Below are positions 20,771-29,491 of a stretch of DNA of 64,000 nucleotides, in pieces. This stretch comes from Prochlorococcus sp. AG-363-P06 (lineage in GTDB: Bacteria > Cyanobacteriota > Cyanobacteriia > PCC-6307 > Cyanobiaceae): contig QCGD01000006.1 of the NCBI GenBank assembly GCA_003280025.1, positions 1 through 64,000 of the forward strand. Reading direction: 5' to 3'. Numbering within the stretch: the stretch's first letter is position 1; every line of letters starts with the position of its first letter. Made by a program: the position numbers and the translations under genes. The notes beneath the pieces are model-generated. The model was not told the DNA's origin. It searched no databases and was given only the letters and a program-made list of their open reading frames with translations.

Positions 20771-22576
20771 ATGATGCTCTTTAATTCCAAAAGAAGGTTT
20801 TTAACTTTTTTTATAGTATTTCTTGCTGGAATAAGCATTTTTATTTTAGGTCTAGGTTCAACTGGATTAGTAGATGAAACCCCTCCACTTTTTGCGACGG
20901 CTGGGAGAGCAATGAGTGAATCTGGTGATTGGTTAACTCCTAAAGTAAATGGAATTTATCGTTTTGATAAGCCTCCTCTAATTTATTGGCTAATGGGTTT
21001 TTTTTACTCTCTGCCAAAGAATGAAATATGGGATAGCTTTGGCACTCTATCAGCAAGACTTCCCTCAGCATTGGCATCATTATTTTTAATGATAATGATA
21101 GGAGATACAATTTTTTTCGGGTCACAAAAAGAAGATAGAAAATTTATCTTGTCAATAGTTGGGTCTTTAGCATTTGCTTTGTCTCCACTTGTAATTATTT
21201 GGAGTAGAACAGCAGTAAGCGATGCACTTTTGTGTGGGAATTTGGGAATTAGCCTTCTCTTGTTTTGGAGAAGGATGGCAAGTGATAAACATGAAAAATG
21301 TATTTTTGCTTGGATTTTTTTGGGTTTTGCAATTCTAACAAAGGGACCTGTAGCTCTTGTTTTGGCAATATTTACTATCACATTGTTTTTCTTTACTCAA
21401 AAAGACTGGAGAAACCTGTTTTTAAAAATAAATCCTAAATTGGGTTTCCTATTAACATTTTTAATTAGTATTCCATGGTATCTTTTAGAGCTAATTAAGG
21501 AAGGAAAGCCTTTTTGGGACAGCTTCTTTGGTTATCATAATTTTCAAAGATATACATCAGTTGTAAATAGTCATTCTGAACCGATTTGGTTTTTCTTTTA
21601 CATTATGATATTGGCATCTTTACCTTTTACTCCTTTTTTGTTTCACGGCATATTTGAAACTTTTAAAGAACTATTCAAAAGTTTTAAAGAAGGCTTTGAC
21701 TCTTCTGAAACTCTTTTTATTTATTCTTTATGCTGGTTTGGAGCTGTTTTTATTTTCTTCAGTATTTCTGCAACTAAACTTCCAAGTTATTGGTTACCTG
21801 CAACTCCAGCTGCTGCAATTTTAGTAAGCAATAGTTTTTTAAAATTTAAAAATCAAAATAAAAACTTTTCATATTTATTTACGTTTAACATTTTAATACT
21901 GTTTGGATTGTCCATAGCATTTTTCTTTTCAAGTTTTTGGTTAGGATTGATAAATGATCCTGAGATGCCAAATCTTGCATTTGACTTAATAAGTTCAGGA
22001 ATAATTCTGAAAGCTAAATTATTTTTCTTTTCATTAGCTCTTTTTGCCTTAATTTTATATTTTATTAGATCCAAAAATACACTTTTATATCTTCAAATTT
22101 TATTATTAATTGGACAATTATTTTTGATGCCTCCAATTAGAAAATTAGGAGATAATTCCAGGCAATTACCTTTACGGAATATATCTAAATTAATTTTAAA
22201 TAATCGTAAGGAAGAGGAAACTCTTGCAATGATTGGGATAAGAAAACCATCTTTACATTATTATTCTAGGCAAATCGTTTTTTATGAACCAAGCAGTAGA
22301 TCTGGATTAATTAATTTATCTGAGAGATTAAATTTTGATAGAAGAACAAATTATATTGATACCCCTAATTATGAATACAAATCTTTGTTAGTTGTCATTG
22401 ATGAATATTCTGCTCTTGAGGAACATTGGTCAAATATTGAGCATCAAAAATTAGGCAAATATGGAATTTATAATTTATGGCGCATTAAAAAAAGTGATTT
22501 AAATAAGTATTCTAATGAACTTTTTAATCAAGGTTATCGCTCTAATTGGAGAACCAGACTAGTTGAAAAATTTTAA
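20771..22576 (+). CDS. ArnT/Pmt-like membrane glycosyltransferase (GT39/GT83 type)
   Basis: 601 residues. The first periplasmic loop has the family's acidic motif (LVDETPPLFATAGRAM) and YRFDKPPLIYWLMG, the fingerprint of ArnT/PMT-type GT-C enzymes that use polyprenyl-phosphate sugars. About eleven membrane helices follow, then a soluble C-terminal region (from about 500). Family members modify lipid A or glycosylate proteins at the periplasmic side. An SD-like aaggtg lies 8 bp before the ATG, and a second ATG at 20774 is equally possible. Its end overlaps the convergent RHH-like gene by 4 bp. Confidence 0.9.
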   Translation: MMLFNSKRRFLTFFIVFLAGISIFILGLGSTGLVDETPPLFATAGRAMSESGDWLTPKVNGIYRFDKPPLIYWLMGFFYSLPKNEIWDSFGTLSARLPSALASLFLMIMIGDTIFFGSQKEDRKFILSIVGSLAFALSPLVIIWSRTAVSDALLCGNLGISLLLFWRRMASDKHEKCIFAWIFLGFAILTKGPVALVLAIFTITLFFFTQKDWRNLFLKINPKLGFLLTFLISIPWYLLELIKEGKPFWDSFFGYHNFQRYTSVVNSHSEPIWFFFYIMILASLPFTPFLFHGIFETFKELFKSFKEGFDSSETLFIYSLCWFGAVFIFFSISATKLPSYWLPATPAAAILVSNSFLKFKNQNKNFSYLFTFNILILFGLSIAFFFSSFWLGLINDPEMPNLAFDLISSGIILKAKLFFFSLALFALILYFIRSKNTLLYLQILLLIGQLFLMPPIRKLGDNSRQLPLRNISKLILNNRKEEETLAMIGIRKPSLHYYSRQIVFYEPSSRSGLINLSERLNFDRRTNYIDTPNYEYKSLLVVIDEYSALEEHWSNIEHQKLGKYGIYNLWRIKKSDLNKYSNELFNQGYRSNWRTRLVEKF

Positions 22577-22824
22577 CAAAGCTTTTTCTTTAATAAAGCA
22601 TTTTTCAGGTCATTAAAGCTGCACTTATTGGGGATTTCTATTCCATTCAAACCTTCAAGCAACTCGAGATCAATAACAGAGTCCTCTGCCAAAAAGCTGA
22701 AAACTTCATTAATACTAATTCCCATATCTTGAGCCATCTCTGATATGAGCCTTAAGGTATCCTTTCTCACAGAAATTCTGAGGTCTAGAGCAATATATTC
22801 ATTTTCAGAATTTGCTGACTTCAT
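22573..22824 (-). CDS. Small ribbon-helix-helix-like protein, function unknown
   Basis: 83 residues. The central segment IALDLRISVRKDTLRLISEMAQDMGISINEVFSFLAEDS has the strand-helix-turn-helix feel of CopG/Arc-type DNA-binding proteins: an alternating basic strand, then two helices with G-I/S-I-N-E at the turn. The C-terminal half (IEIPNKCSFNDLKNALLKKKLC) has no recognised domain. It stands alone, with no toxin-like partner next to it. The RHH assignment is by eye. Confidence 0.6.
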   Translation of the reverse strand: MKSANSENEYIALDLRISVRKDTLRLISEMAQDMGISINEVFSFLAEDSVIDLELLEGLNGIEIPNKCSFNDLKNALLKKKLC

Positions 22825-22920
22825 AAACTAAATCTTAAGACATTATGTAGTTATGCGCATAAATTCTTTACAATTCTAAGGAATCATGTATTTAAATTTA
22901 ATTTATTAACTTTTCTAGCT

Positions 22921-23793
22921 TTAAGTAGAGGTAGTTATAAATAATGTCAAAATTGGAATAGAAATTAATGAAATTAATGTTGTAATAAAAAGAATTTTTG
23001 AAGCAATCATTTGATTAACTTGATAAGCTTCTGCCATTAATATTTGTGATATTGCAGTTGGCGTTCCTGCCTGAAGAACCAATGCTGATGTTTGATAGAT
23101 ATCAAAATTTAAAAATTTACTTATTACAAAAATAATTAAAGGAAATATAAATAATTTAAGTAAAATTGAATATTTTATTCCTGCATTAAGATCAAAAAAA
23201 TCACCTTTTTGATTAGTTATTATTCCAAGTCTTGTTCCAACAATTATTATTGCTATCGCTATTACTATTCTGGCAGGAATCCAAAGATAATTCCCTAAAA
23301 GAACTTGTACCTTAAACAGATATGCTATTAATACACCTATTATTCCCCTTGAGGCAGGGCTATTTATTAATGCATTTAATAGTACTTTGATATTCGGCAT
23401 ATTTTCGTAGGTTGGATTTTTTTTAAGGAAAAAAGGTCCAAAAATCCAAGCAAAGAGTGTCGTGCCCAAATCAAATCCAATAGTACAGTTTATTGTCTTC
23501 GAAGAGAGCAGAGCTATTGCTATTGGTATTCCAAGAAATGAAGTATTACCAATTAATCCTGCTAATTGCAAAGTGTAATTAGGTAGTTTACTTTTTAAAA
23601 TTGGTATAAAATTTATAAAAAATAATAGAAATCCAATTATAAAAAAAGCAACTATTGCGCTTTTAATTAGGTCTGTATCTATACCTTCTTTTAATAAAAG
23701 GCCCATTACACTTAAAGGAATGCCATATCTTATTAGCGGTTTAGCAATAAATTCTGATAACTTTGGGTCCTTTTTTCCAAGAAAAAAACCCAA
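22921..23793 (-). CDS. AEC-family (auxin efflux carrier-type) permease; N-terminus uncertain
   Basis: At least 290 residues with about nine hydrophobic helices. Typical AEC features are the N-terminal KPLIRYGIPLSVMGLLL half-helix, GLIGNTSFLGIPIAIALL in the middle, and AGTPTAISQILMAEAYQ near the end. The only standard start is TTG at 23793, which cuts into helix 1. The frame stays open 23 more codons upstream (to a TAA at 23863-23865) and encodes a plausible helix (SIYSLFVNILPFLTLG) but has no ATG/GTG/TTG. A rare ATT start or an upstream error is possible. The substrate is unknown. Confidence 0.8.
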   Translation of the reverse strand: MGFFLGKKDPKLSEFIAKPLIRYGIPLSVMGLLLKEGIDTDLIKSAIVAFFIIGFLLFFINFIPILKSKLPNYTLQLAGLIGNTSFLGIPIAIALLSSKTINCTIGFDLGTTLFAWIFGPFFLKKNPTYENMPNIKVLLNALINSPASRGIIGVLIAYLFKVQVLLGNYLWIPARIVIAIAIIIVGTRLGIITNQKGDFFDLNAGIKYSILLKLFIFPLIIFVISKFLNFDIYQTSALVLQAGTPTAISQILMAEAYQVNQMIASKILFITTLISLISIPILTLFITTST

Positions 23794-23910
23794 AGTTAAA
23801 AAAGGAAGAATATTTACAAAAAGAGAGTAGATAGAATTAATTAAATTTTCTTTAAACCAATCTTAACTTGCAGTAGTGCTGTCAAAAAGTTTTTTAATAA
23901 TATGGATAAT

Positions 23911-24135
23911 TTAAATTATTTTCCAGACGGCTTTTTCTGGAATTAAGGGAGATTTATTCATGTCTTCTGGTTCTTTGGTTAGAATCCTCCAATTCGGAAC
24001 TCTACAAGTTACGTAAGCAGGACTTTCTATTAAAACGCCTGGTTTTTCATCAAATGTACAGGTAAAACCCTCTTTCCAATAGCCACCTTTATTAAGGCTA
24101 CCTTTAAACCAAACCCAACATTTTGAAGTTTTCAA
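23911..24135 (-). CDS. Small conserved hypothetical protein
   Basis: 74 residues with no signal peptide or membrane helix. It is rich in aromatic residues and carries three cysteines (in SKCWVW, FTCTF and VTCRVPNWR). I recognise no domain. The composition looks like real protein rather than noise: balanced codons, well-spaced Gly/Pro and a clean ATG start. I believe relatives occur in marine picocyanobacteria, from memory only. Confidence 0.6.
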   Translation of the reverse strand: MKTSKCWVWFKGSLNKGGYWKEGFTCTFDEKPGVLIESPAYVTCRVPNWRILTKEPEDMNKSPLIPEKAVWKII

Positions 24136-24222
24136 GAAGTAAATAATATTTTATTTATGATAAGAAATTTTTAATTAATATTTGGGTAAATTAATACTTT
24201 TAGATTTATTTATTATCACTAT

Positions 24223-24483
24223 TTATCTTTTGGAGAAATATATTTTGGAAATTAATATCAATAGATTAAGAATAAAAGTAATTAAGTTGGCTAAAAGGAT
24301 TGGTAAAGACGATATTTTATAACCGTAAATAATCCAAGATAAAACTCCGATAATAAACATAATTAAAGTTATTAAAGAGACGTCATCTGCCTTTTTTGTT
24401 TTTAAAGTTTTAATTAATTGAGGAAGAAATGCAACGGTGGTAAGAATTGCTGCAAAATATCCAAAAAACTCCTTGTCCATCAA
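24223..24483 (-). CDS. SemiSWEET-like PQ-loop membrane protein
   Basis: 86 residues making three membrane helices. The first holds the PQ motif in AAILTTVAFLPQLIKTLKTKKADDVSL, and helices 2 and 3 follow (LIMFIIGVLSWIIYGY; LANLITFILNLLILI). This is the single-repeat SemiSWEET architecture, which dimerises to move small sugars in characterised cases. The ATG pair (MMDKEF) begins 6 bp after the upstream gene's stop, so it is probably co-transcribed with the AhpC/TSA-like gene. The substrate is not known here. Confidence 0.88.
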   Translation of the reverse strand: MMDKEFFGYFAAILTTVAFLPQLIKTLKTKKADDVSLITLIMFIIGVLSWIIYGYKISSLPILLANLITFILNLLILISKIYFSKR

Positions 24484-24489
24484 AATTTA

Positions 24490-25224
24490 TTATTTACATA
24501 CCTCTGATATAAATCCAAGAGGATTATTCATAGTGGATGAATATCCAAGTACATCCTGAGAAAAATATTTGTAAATAACTTGATTTTGGTTATTTATAAT
24601 GAATGATGCCCCTCTTTGAGGAAGAAATTTATTATTCAAGATATAATGTTCCCAATTTTGGATAATTTCAATCATATTGTTTAATCTAAATGTTGCTAAT
24701 TCAAATGGTCTTAAGTAACCATCCCCAAATGCTAGTTTAAAAGACTTACCTGAAAATTCTAAGATATTTAATAAGTTAATTTGATCCAGCTCTGAAAAGA
24801 TTTGCTTTGAATTCCTATCTCCTGTATACCCTCTAATAACTTCTTTTATGGTTTTTAATGAGTTCACTCCAGATAGCATTAATAGCATATTGATCCAGCC
24901 TCCTAGACCTGTATCGATACCTTTCGAAGCCATTAGATCATTATGTATTTTATTATCGGGAATAACTTCTAAATTTTCTCTAGGGAAACCTGTGAAATTG
25001 CAAAATTTTTCTTTGCCAATCTTATTACCAATACCCACAGCAAATATATTTAGATCCGTATTCTGATTACTATCAAGAAATTTAGTTAAATTAATTGCGT
25101 ATTCAAAGCTATCAAAATCTCCCAGTAATCCAAATAAAATAATTAATTTATATTTTTTCTTGCCTTTAAAGTTAAAGTCTTCAATAAGTTTATTCAGATT
25201 GTTTTCAAAACTATTTGTAATCAT
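24490..25224 (-). CDS. AhpC/TSA-like thioredoxin-fold protein
   Basis: 244 residues. The pattern (KYKLIILFGLLGDFDSFEYAINL, then FAVGIGNKIGKEKFCNFTGFP, IPDNKIHNDLMASKGI, GTxG-like loops, and FLPQRGASFIINNQNQVIYKYFSQDVLG) resembles the cyanobacterial AhpC/TSA-like family. The expected catalytic CxxC or peroxidatic Cys at the first turn is absent (LFGLLGDF), and only isolated cysteines remain, so peroxiredoxin activity is doubtful. It precedes the SemiSWEET-like gene. The family is assigned from memory of similar proteins. Confidence 0.7.
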   Translation of the reverse strand: MITNSFENNLNKLIEDFNFKGKKKYKLIILFGLLGDFDSFEYAINLTKFLDSNQNTDLNIFAVGIGNKIGKEKFCNFTGFPRENLEVIPDNKIHNDLMASKGIDTGLGGWINMLLMLSGVNSLKTIKEVIRGYTGDRNSKQIFSELDQINLLNILEFSGKSFKLAFGDGYLRPFELATFRLNNMIEIIQNWEHYILNNKFLPQRGASFIINNQNQVIYKYFSQDVLGYSSTMNNPLGFISEVCK

Positions 25225-25361
25225 TGACTAATTTTTTGAGTAAGATTTCTTTAAAAAATTTTTTTACTTTAATTGGTATAAAATTTTACTTAAGAAAGTT
25301 TTTATGGAAATTAATTTTTTTGATTTTAATTTTATTATTTTAGGGTAAACAATTTGAAGTT

Positions 25362-25886
25362 ATGACCGTAGGAATTTATTACGCAACCACAACTGGAAAA
25401 ACTGAAGACGTTGCAGATCGTCTTCATAGTTTTTTTTCTTCAGCAGAATCACCAAAGGATGTCTCAGATGTTGATGATCTCTCTGAATTGGAAGGCCTTG
25501 ATGCAATTATTTGTGGTATTCCTACTTGGAATACAGGAGCAGATGAAGAAAGATCAGGTACAGCATGGGATTCTATTTTAGATGATATAGGAGGACTTAG
25601 TTTGTCAGGAAAGAAAGTTGCTATTTTTGGCTTAGGTGATTCATCTACCTATACCGAAAACTATTGTGATGCAATGGAAGAGCTTCATAGCTATTTCGTA
25701 AAAGCAGGTGCTGAAATGGTTGGCTATGTTGATAAATCCTCTTATACATTTGATGAGTCAAAAAGTGTAATAGGTGGGAGTTTTTGTGGTTTACCACTTG
25801 ATGAGGATAGTGAATCTGATTTGACTGATTCTCGTCTAGAGAATTGGGCCGCTCAGTTAAAAAGTGAAATTCCTTCTTTGGACTAA
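25362..25886 (+). CDS. isiB: Flavodoxin (long chain)
   Basis: 174 residues. The phosphate-binding loop YYATTTGKTEDVAD is at residues 7-20, the FMN-flanking tryptophan loop at GIPTWNTGADEE, and the second loop at FGLGDSSTYTENYCDAM. A central insertion marks it as long-chain. Flavodoxin replaces ferredoxin as electron carrier in iron limitation. It lies 165 bp upstream of an iron-stress-type Pcb antenna gene on the same strand. A convincing Fur box could not be identified in the upstream 137 bp, which is extremely AT-rich. Confidence 0.97.
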   Translation: MTVGIYYATTTGKTEDVADRLHSFFSSAESPKDVSDVDDLSELEGLDAIICGIPTWNTGADEERSGTAWDSILDDIGGLSLSGKKVAIFGLGDSSTYTENYCDAMEELHSYFVKAGAEMVGYVDKSSYTFDESKSVIGGSFCGLPLDEDSESDLTDSRLENWAAQLKSEIPSLD

Positions 25887-26051
25887 CCCTATAAAGATAT
25901 GATTTCCTAACTTGTAACAATTGTTCTCTGAAAGTATGTTTTTTTTACTTAGAAATTAAAACTTTTTTACTTAACAATTAAAACCTGTAAAGACCTTTGT
26001 AAAAAACATTCTTATAAGCAATAGGCTCAATTTGATGTTTACTTAAATCAA

Positions 26052-27110
26052 GTGTTACAAACTTACGGAAAATCCGATGTCACCTATGACTGGTATGCAG
26101 GGAATTCTGGTGTTGTAGGGCGTTCAGGTAAATTCATAGCTTCTCATGCTGCTCATGCAGGACTTATGATGTTCTGGGCAGGAGCTTTTGGACTATTTGA
26201 ATTAGCTCGTTATGACGCCAGTCTTCCTATGGGTGTACAAAATTTAATTTGTTTGCCTCATCTTGCAGGCCTAGGAATTGGTGGTGTTCAGAATGGAGTT
26301 ATTACAGAAACATATGGAATAGTCGTAATTTCTACATTGCATCTAATTTTCTCAGCTGTCTTAGGAGCAGGGGGATTATTACATTCCACAAAATTTGCGG
26401 GTGATCTTGGAGAATATCCTGAAAGAAGTAAACCTAGAAGTTTTGACTTCGAATGGGATGATCCAAATAAATTAACTTTCATCCTTGGGCATCACCTAAT
26501 CTTTTTAGGTCTTGGGGCAATTTGGTTTGTTGAATGGGCTCGTATTCATGGTATTTATGACCCAGCTATAGGTTCAACAAGACAAGTAATCTACAATTTA
26601 GATATTGCTGCTATATGGAATCATCAATTTGATTTCCTAAAGATAGATAATCTTGAAGATGTTATGGGAGGCCATGCTTTTTTAGCCTTCTTGGAAATCT
26701 TTGGTGGCATTTTCCATATTTGTACAAAACAATTTGGAGAGTATACAGAATTCAAAGGAAAAGGATTGCTTGGAGCTGAGTCAATTTTGTCTTACTCATT
26801 AGTAGGAGTTTCCTATATGGCTTTTGTTGCAGCTTTCTGGTGTGGTTCAAACACTACAATATATCCAGTGGATCTTTACGGAGAACCTTTAAAGCTTCAG
26901 TTTGATTTCGCTCCTTATTTTATAGATACTGTTGATTTAGGTTCAGGTGAATACACTTCAAGAGCATGGTTGTCTAATGTTCATTTCTATCTTGGATTCT
27001 TTTTCTTACAAGGTCATTTATGGCATGCTTTAAGAGCTATGGGATTTAATTTTAAGAAAATTGGCCAAGCTTTTAATAATATTGAGAATACAAAAATTAC
27101 TCAAAACTAG
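26052..27110 (+). CDS. pcbD: Pcb divinyl-chlorophyll a/b antenna protein
   Basis: 352 residues starting at GTG. Six membrane helices and histidine ligands (ASHAAHAGLMMFWAG, LPHLAGLG, STLHLIFSAV, HHLIFLGLGAIW, FHICTKQFGEY, HFYLGFFFLQGHLWHALRA) mark the CP43-like IsiA/Pcb family. It lacks the large lumenal loop of PsbC, consistent with its length. Pcb proteins are the main light-harvesting antenna of Prochlorococcus. Adjacency to isiB suggests an iron-stress member serving photosystem I. Membership of the family is certain, but the letter D is from memory of high-light genomes. Confidence 0.9.
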   Translation: MLQTYGKSDVTYDWYAGNSGVVGRSGKFIASHAAHAGLMMFWAGAFGLFELARYDASLPMGVQNLICLPHLAGLGIGGVQNGVITETYGIVVISTLHLIFSAVLGAGGLLHSTKFAGDLGEYPERSKPRSFDFEWDDPNKLTFILGHHLIFLGLGAIWFVEWARIHGIYDPAIGSTRQVIYNLDIAAIWNHQFDFLKIDNLEDVMGGHAFLAFLEIFGGIFHICTKQFGEYTEFKGKGLLGAESILSYSLVGVSYMAFVAAFWCGSNTTIYPVDLYGEPLKLQFDFAPYFIDTVDLGSGEYTSRAWLSNVHFYLGFFFLQGHLWHALRAMGFNFKKIGQAFNNIENTKITQN

Positions 27111-27120
27111 TTTAATTAAA

Positions 27121-27162
27121 AAAAACCTCTCTATTTAACTATTAAATTAGGGAGGTTTTTTT
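27121..27162 (+). terminator. Rho-independent terminator after pcb
   Basis: AACCTCTCTA and TAGGGAGGTT form a ten-pair stem with one G-U wobble, closing a 14-nt AT loop, followed by a run of seven T. It begins 14 bp after the pcb stop and separates it from the DUF3386 gene. Confidence 0.9.
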
Positions 27163-27194
27163 GTACTATTATGCATAGATTTAAAAATCAAATT

Positions 27195-27845
27195 ATGAAT
27201 TCAGATAAAATAAATTGTAAGAAAATCTTTCAAAAGGCTTATGAGAAAAGATATACTTGGAATGAAGATTTTAATGGTTATAAAGGTAAATGTAGTTTTC
27301 TAATTGATAATCATCTATATGAAGGTGAATTTGTATTAGGTAAAAACTTTAAACCAGATATTAAAAAAATAAATGATGATAAAATTGTTAAGCTTATTGG
27401 ATCTCAATTGTTTGAAGTATGTATCCATAGGTTAAAAAGAGAATTTGAATCTATTCATTCAGAAAACAATTTTAATTTTTTAAGAAGTTCTGATATGGGT
27501 ATTGAAATGAAGGTATCTGGTAAAAATGATGGAGATAAATATAGGGTTAAAGATGAATGTATTAATATGGTATATCGTAAAATTCATGGGAATATTATTG
27601 AAATTTTTGTTGATGAATTTTTAGAAACAGAAATAGGTTTCCTTAGTAAGAAATACACTAGTCAACAAATTGAACCAAATACTCTTAAGCCAAATTCTGA
27701 CAAGTTAGAATACGAGGATGAATTCATCAATATTGGTACTAATAATATTTGGATATTAAATTCAAGAACGATAAAATATTTAAACAAAAACCAAGAAGAG
27801 GAAGTTCAAAAGTTTGTTTTTGAGGATATATGTTTATTTAGTTGA
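27195..27845 (+). CDS. DUF3386 family protein
   Basis: 216 residues from ATG 27195 (MNSDKINCKKIF); an upstream in-frame ATG at 27171 would add eight residues. The block AYEKRYTWNEDFNGYKGKCSF matches the cyanobacterial DUF3386 pattern (AYENRYTWD-x-F-x-GY). The remaining sequence is mixed beta-rich, without signal peptide or membrane segment. No function is known for DUF3386. It lies just after the pcb terminator, with no obvious shared transcript. Confidence 0.8.
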   Translation: MNSDKINCKKIFQKAYEKRYTWNEDFNGYKGKCSFLIDNHLYEGEFVLGKNFKPDIKKINDDKIVKLIGSQLFEVCIHRLKREFESIHSENNFNFLRSSDMGIEMKVSGKNDGDKYRVKDECINMVYRKIHGNIIEIFVDEFLETEIGFLSKKYTSQQIEPNTLKPNSDKLEYEDEFINIGTNNIWILNSRTIKYLNKNQEEEVQKFVFEDICLFS

Positions 27846-27852
27846 GATATTT

Positions 27853-28098
27853 CTATTCAACCAATCTAAATCCTTTATCTAGTAATTTTTGATATAGAAG
27901 TCTTGCTCTAAAGGCTAAAATCTGTTCTTCATTTTCATTACTAATTACATGAAAGTAATTCTTGTCTAGTTTGTTTTTACTAAAACAGACATTAGCTTCT
28001 CCCAATCTTAATGTCCAGTTTTCTTTTTTTGCTAAATGTTGATTAGGTCCAAGGTCCCATGGACATTTTTCAGGATATTTTTCTCTTTTAGTACCCAT
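27853..28098 (-). CDS. Small conserved hypothetical protein
   Basis: 81 residues, soluble, starting MGTKREKYPEKCPWDLG. The tail ILAFRARLLYQKLLDKGFRLVE is a plausible amphipathic helix. I know no domain. It lies convergent to the DUF3386 gene (7 bp apart) and behind the methyltransferase gene on the same strand, 94 bp away. Confidence 0.6.
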   Translation of the reverse strand: MGTKREKYPEKCPWDLGPNQHLAKKENWTLRLGEANVCFSKNKLDKNYFHVISNENEEQILAFRARLLYQKLLDKGFRLVE

Positions 28099-28192
28099 AT
28101 GATTTTTTAGAACTAACTAAATATTAATCAAAATTAGATAGTTAGGCTATTGATTAAAATTTTTGGATTTAATTAATAGATTAATAATATTA

Positions 28193-28831
28193 TTATTCTT
28201 TAGTGGCTATTAAACAATAAAATGGATCTTTTTTAAAAAAGTTAAAGATATTAAGATCTGGTTCATTAAACTTTTTAATAATTCTTGGTTCTTTAAATCC
28301 ATTTGAGATCAATACTTTTCTAACATATTGAACCCTCTCATCTTCAGTTGATGTAGTCCATATATTAGGTGCTTTATGCCAAAATGCTCTATTTGAGAAT
28401 GAGACTATTATTTTGCCTTTGTCACTTAGAATTCTTGATATTTCTCTTGTTAAATTCTCTGGGTATTGTAAATATTGCCATGCTGCAACCATTAAGCAAT
28501 AATCAATGCTTCCATTTTCTAGTCTAATATCTTGGTTTATATTAAAATTCTGAACCCAGAAAGAATCTAAAATATTGTTTCTTTCAAGTTCCTTTTTATT
28601 TAATCCGTGACCAATTACTTTTTTATATGTATTCTCCTTAGGTAGATAACTATCCCAACTGGACATTAAATCAAGAACAGTTGAATGATTATCAATTTCA
28701 TTTTTATAAACCTGCGATAAATATTGTCTAAAATTTGAATCTAGATGATAGACAAATTTTGGCTCAGAGTAGAATTCTTCGTCATTACTCTCATCAAGTT
28801 TTTTTCTTTGGTAATTATTTAAAACTTCCAA
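28193..28831 (-). CDS. SAM-dependent methyltransferase-like protein
   Basis: 212 residues. STVLDLMSSWDSYLP is motif I of a class I methyltransferase (the acidic loop is DLMSS rather than the common D-x-G-x-G), with LENGSIDYCLMVAAWQYLQYP as motif II/III and SDKGKIIVSFSNRAFW as the following strand. The unusual loop resembles proteins annotated as SAM methyltransferases across cyanobacteria. Substrate unknown. It is a single gene, with promoter in the 133-bp gap before 28965. Confidence 0.8.
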   Translation of the reverse strand: MEVLNNYQRKKLDESNDEEFYSEPKFVYHLDSNFRQYLSQVYKNEIDNHSTVLDLMSSWDSYLPKENTYKKVIGHGLNKKELERNNILDSFWVQNFNINQDIRLENGSIDYCLMVAAWQYLQYPENLTREISRILSDKGKIIVSFSNRAFWHKAPNIWTTSTEDERVQYVRKVLISNGFKEPRIIKKFNEPDLNIFNFFKKDPFYCLIATKE

Positions 28832-28964
28832 AATAATTTATTAAATCATATCTATTAAATGTAATAAATGAATAATTATTTTGTCCTTAATAATTAAAAA
28901 TATTGAAAAAAAGTAGACAACTAATCAATAAAAGTTAGATTGTTAATTAGTTATTTGATTAATA

Positions 28965-29138
28965 ATGACTGAATTTAAAAGGAGCAAAAGAAATATATCT
29001 AAATATGCTCTTTTTAATCCCTATAAAAATGGAATTAGTTCATACGATATGACTTATTTATCATCAAGAAAAAGTGTTTTAAAAAACAAGGCGATGAATC
29101 TCCAGAGTAATTCCAAAAAAGACTACTTCTCTTCATAA
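28965..29138 (+). CDS. Small basic protein, hypothetical
   Basis: 57 residues from ATG 28965 to TAA 29136-29138, rich in Lys, Ser and Asn (MTEFKRSKRNISKYALFN then KNGISSYDMTYLSSRKS). It ends 2 bp before the tautomerase-like gene and so could be co-translated with it. It has no hydrophobic segment. Too short for certainty; the position and clean ATG are the support. Confidence 0.4.
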   Translation: MTEFKRSKRNISKYALFNPYKNGISSYDMTYLSSRKSVLKNKAMNLQSNSKKDYFSS

Positions 29139-29140
29139 GA

Positions 29141-29479
29141 ATGCCTTATATTAATATTTCGACCTCAGCAAAAATAAAGGATAAAAAAAATCTTCTTGAT
29201 GAAATTACAATATTGATTTCATCCTTAACAAACAAATCAAAAAGGTTTGTGATGGCAAAAATAGAGGATGATTCAGAAATGTATTTTGAAGATGACAGCC
29301 CTTGTTGTTTTATAGAAATAAAGTCAATAGGTTCTATTAATACTTCGGAAATTACAAAGACTATCTGTGATTTTATTTATGAAAAGATAGGAATTCCAGT
29401 AGATAAGATTTATATTCGCTTTGAAGATGTTTCAGCTTCGATGTGGGGTTGGAATGGAAAAACATTTGGCTTAGAATGA
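29141..29479 (+). CDS. Tautomerase/MIF-superfamily protein
   Basis: 112 residues beginning MPYINISTS. After methionine removal the N-terminal proline is the catalytic base in this superfamily, and the C-terminus WGWNGKTFG and the ISSLTNKSKRFVMAKI block match MIF-type (macrophage migration inhibitory factor) homologues of marine cyanobacteria. The fold is a trimeric beta-alpha-beta tautomerase. The natural substrate in cyanobacteria is not known. It leads a run of plus-strand small genes (DUF1824 next, 12 bp on). Confidence 0.85.
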   Translation: MPYINISTSAKIKDKKNLLDEITILISSLTNKSKRFVMAKIEDDSEMYFEDDSPCCFIEIKSIGSINTSEITKTICDFIYEKIGIPVDKIYIRFEDVSASMWGWNGKTFGLE

Positions 29480-29491
29480 ACTTATCTTTCA

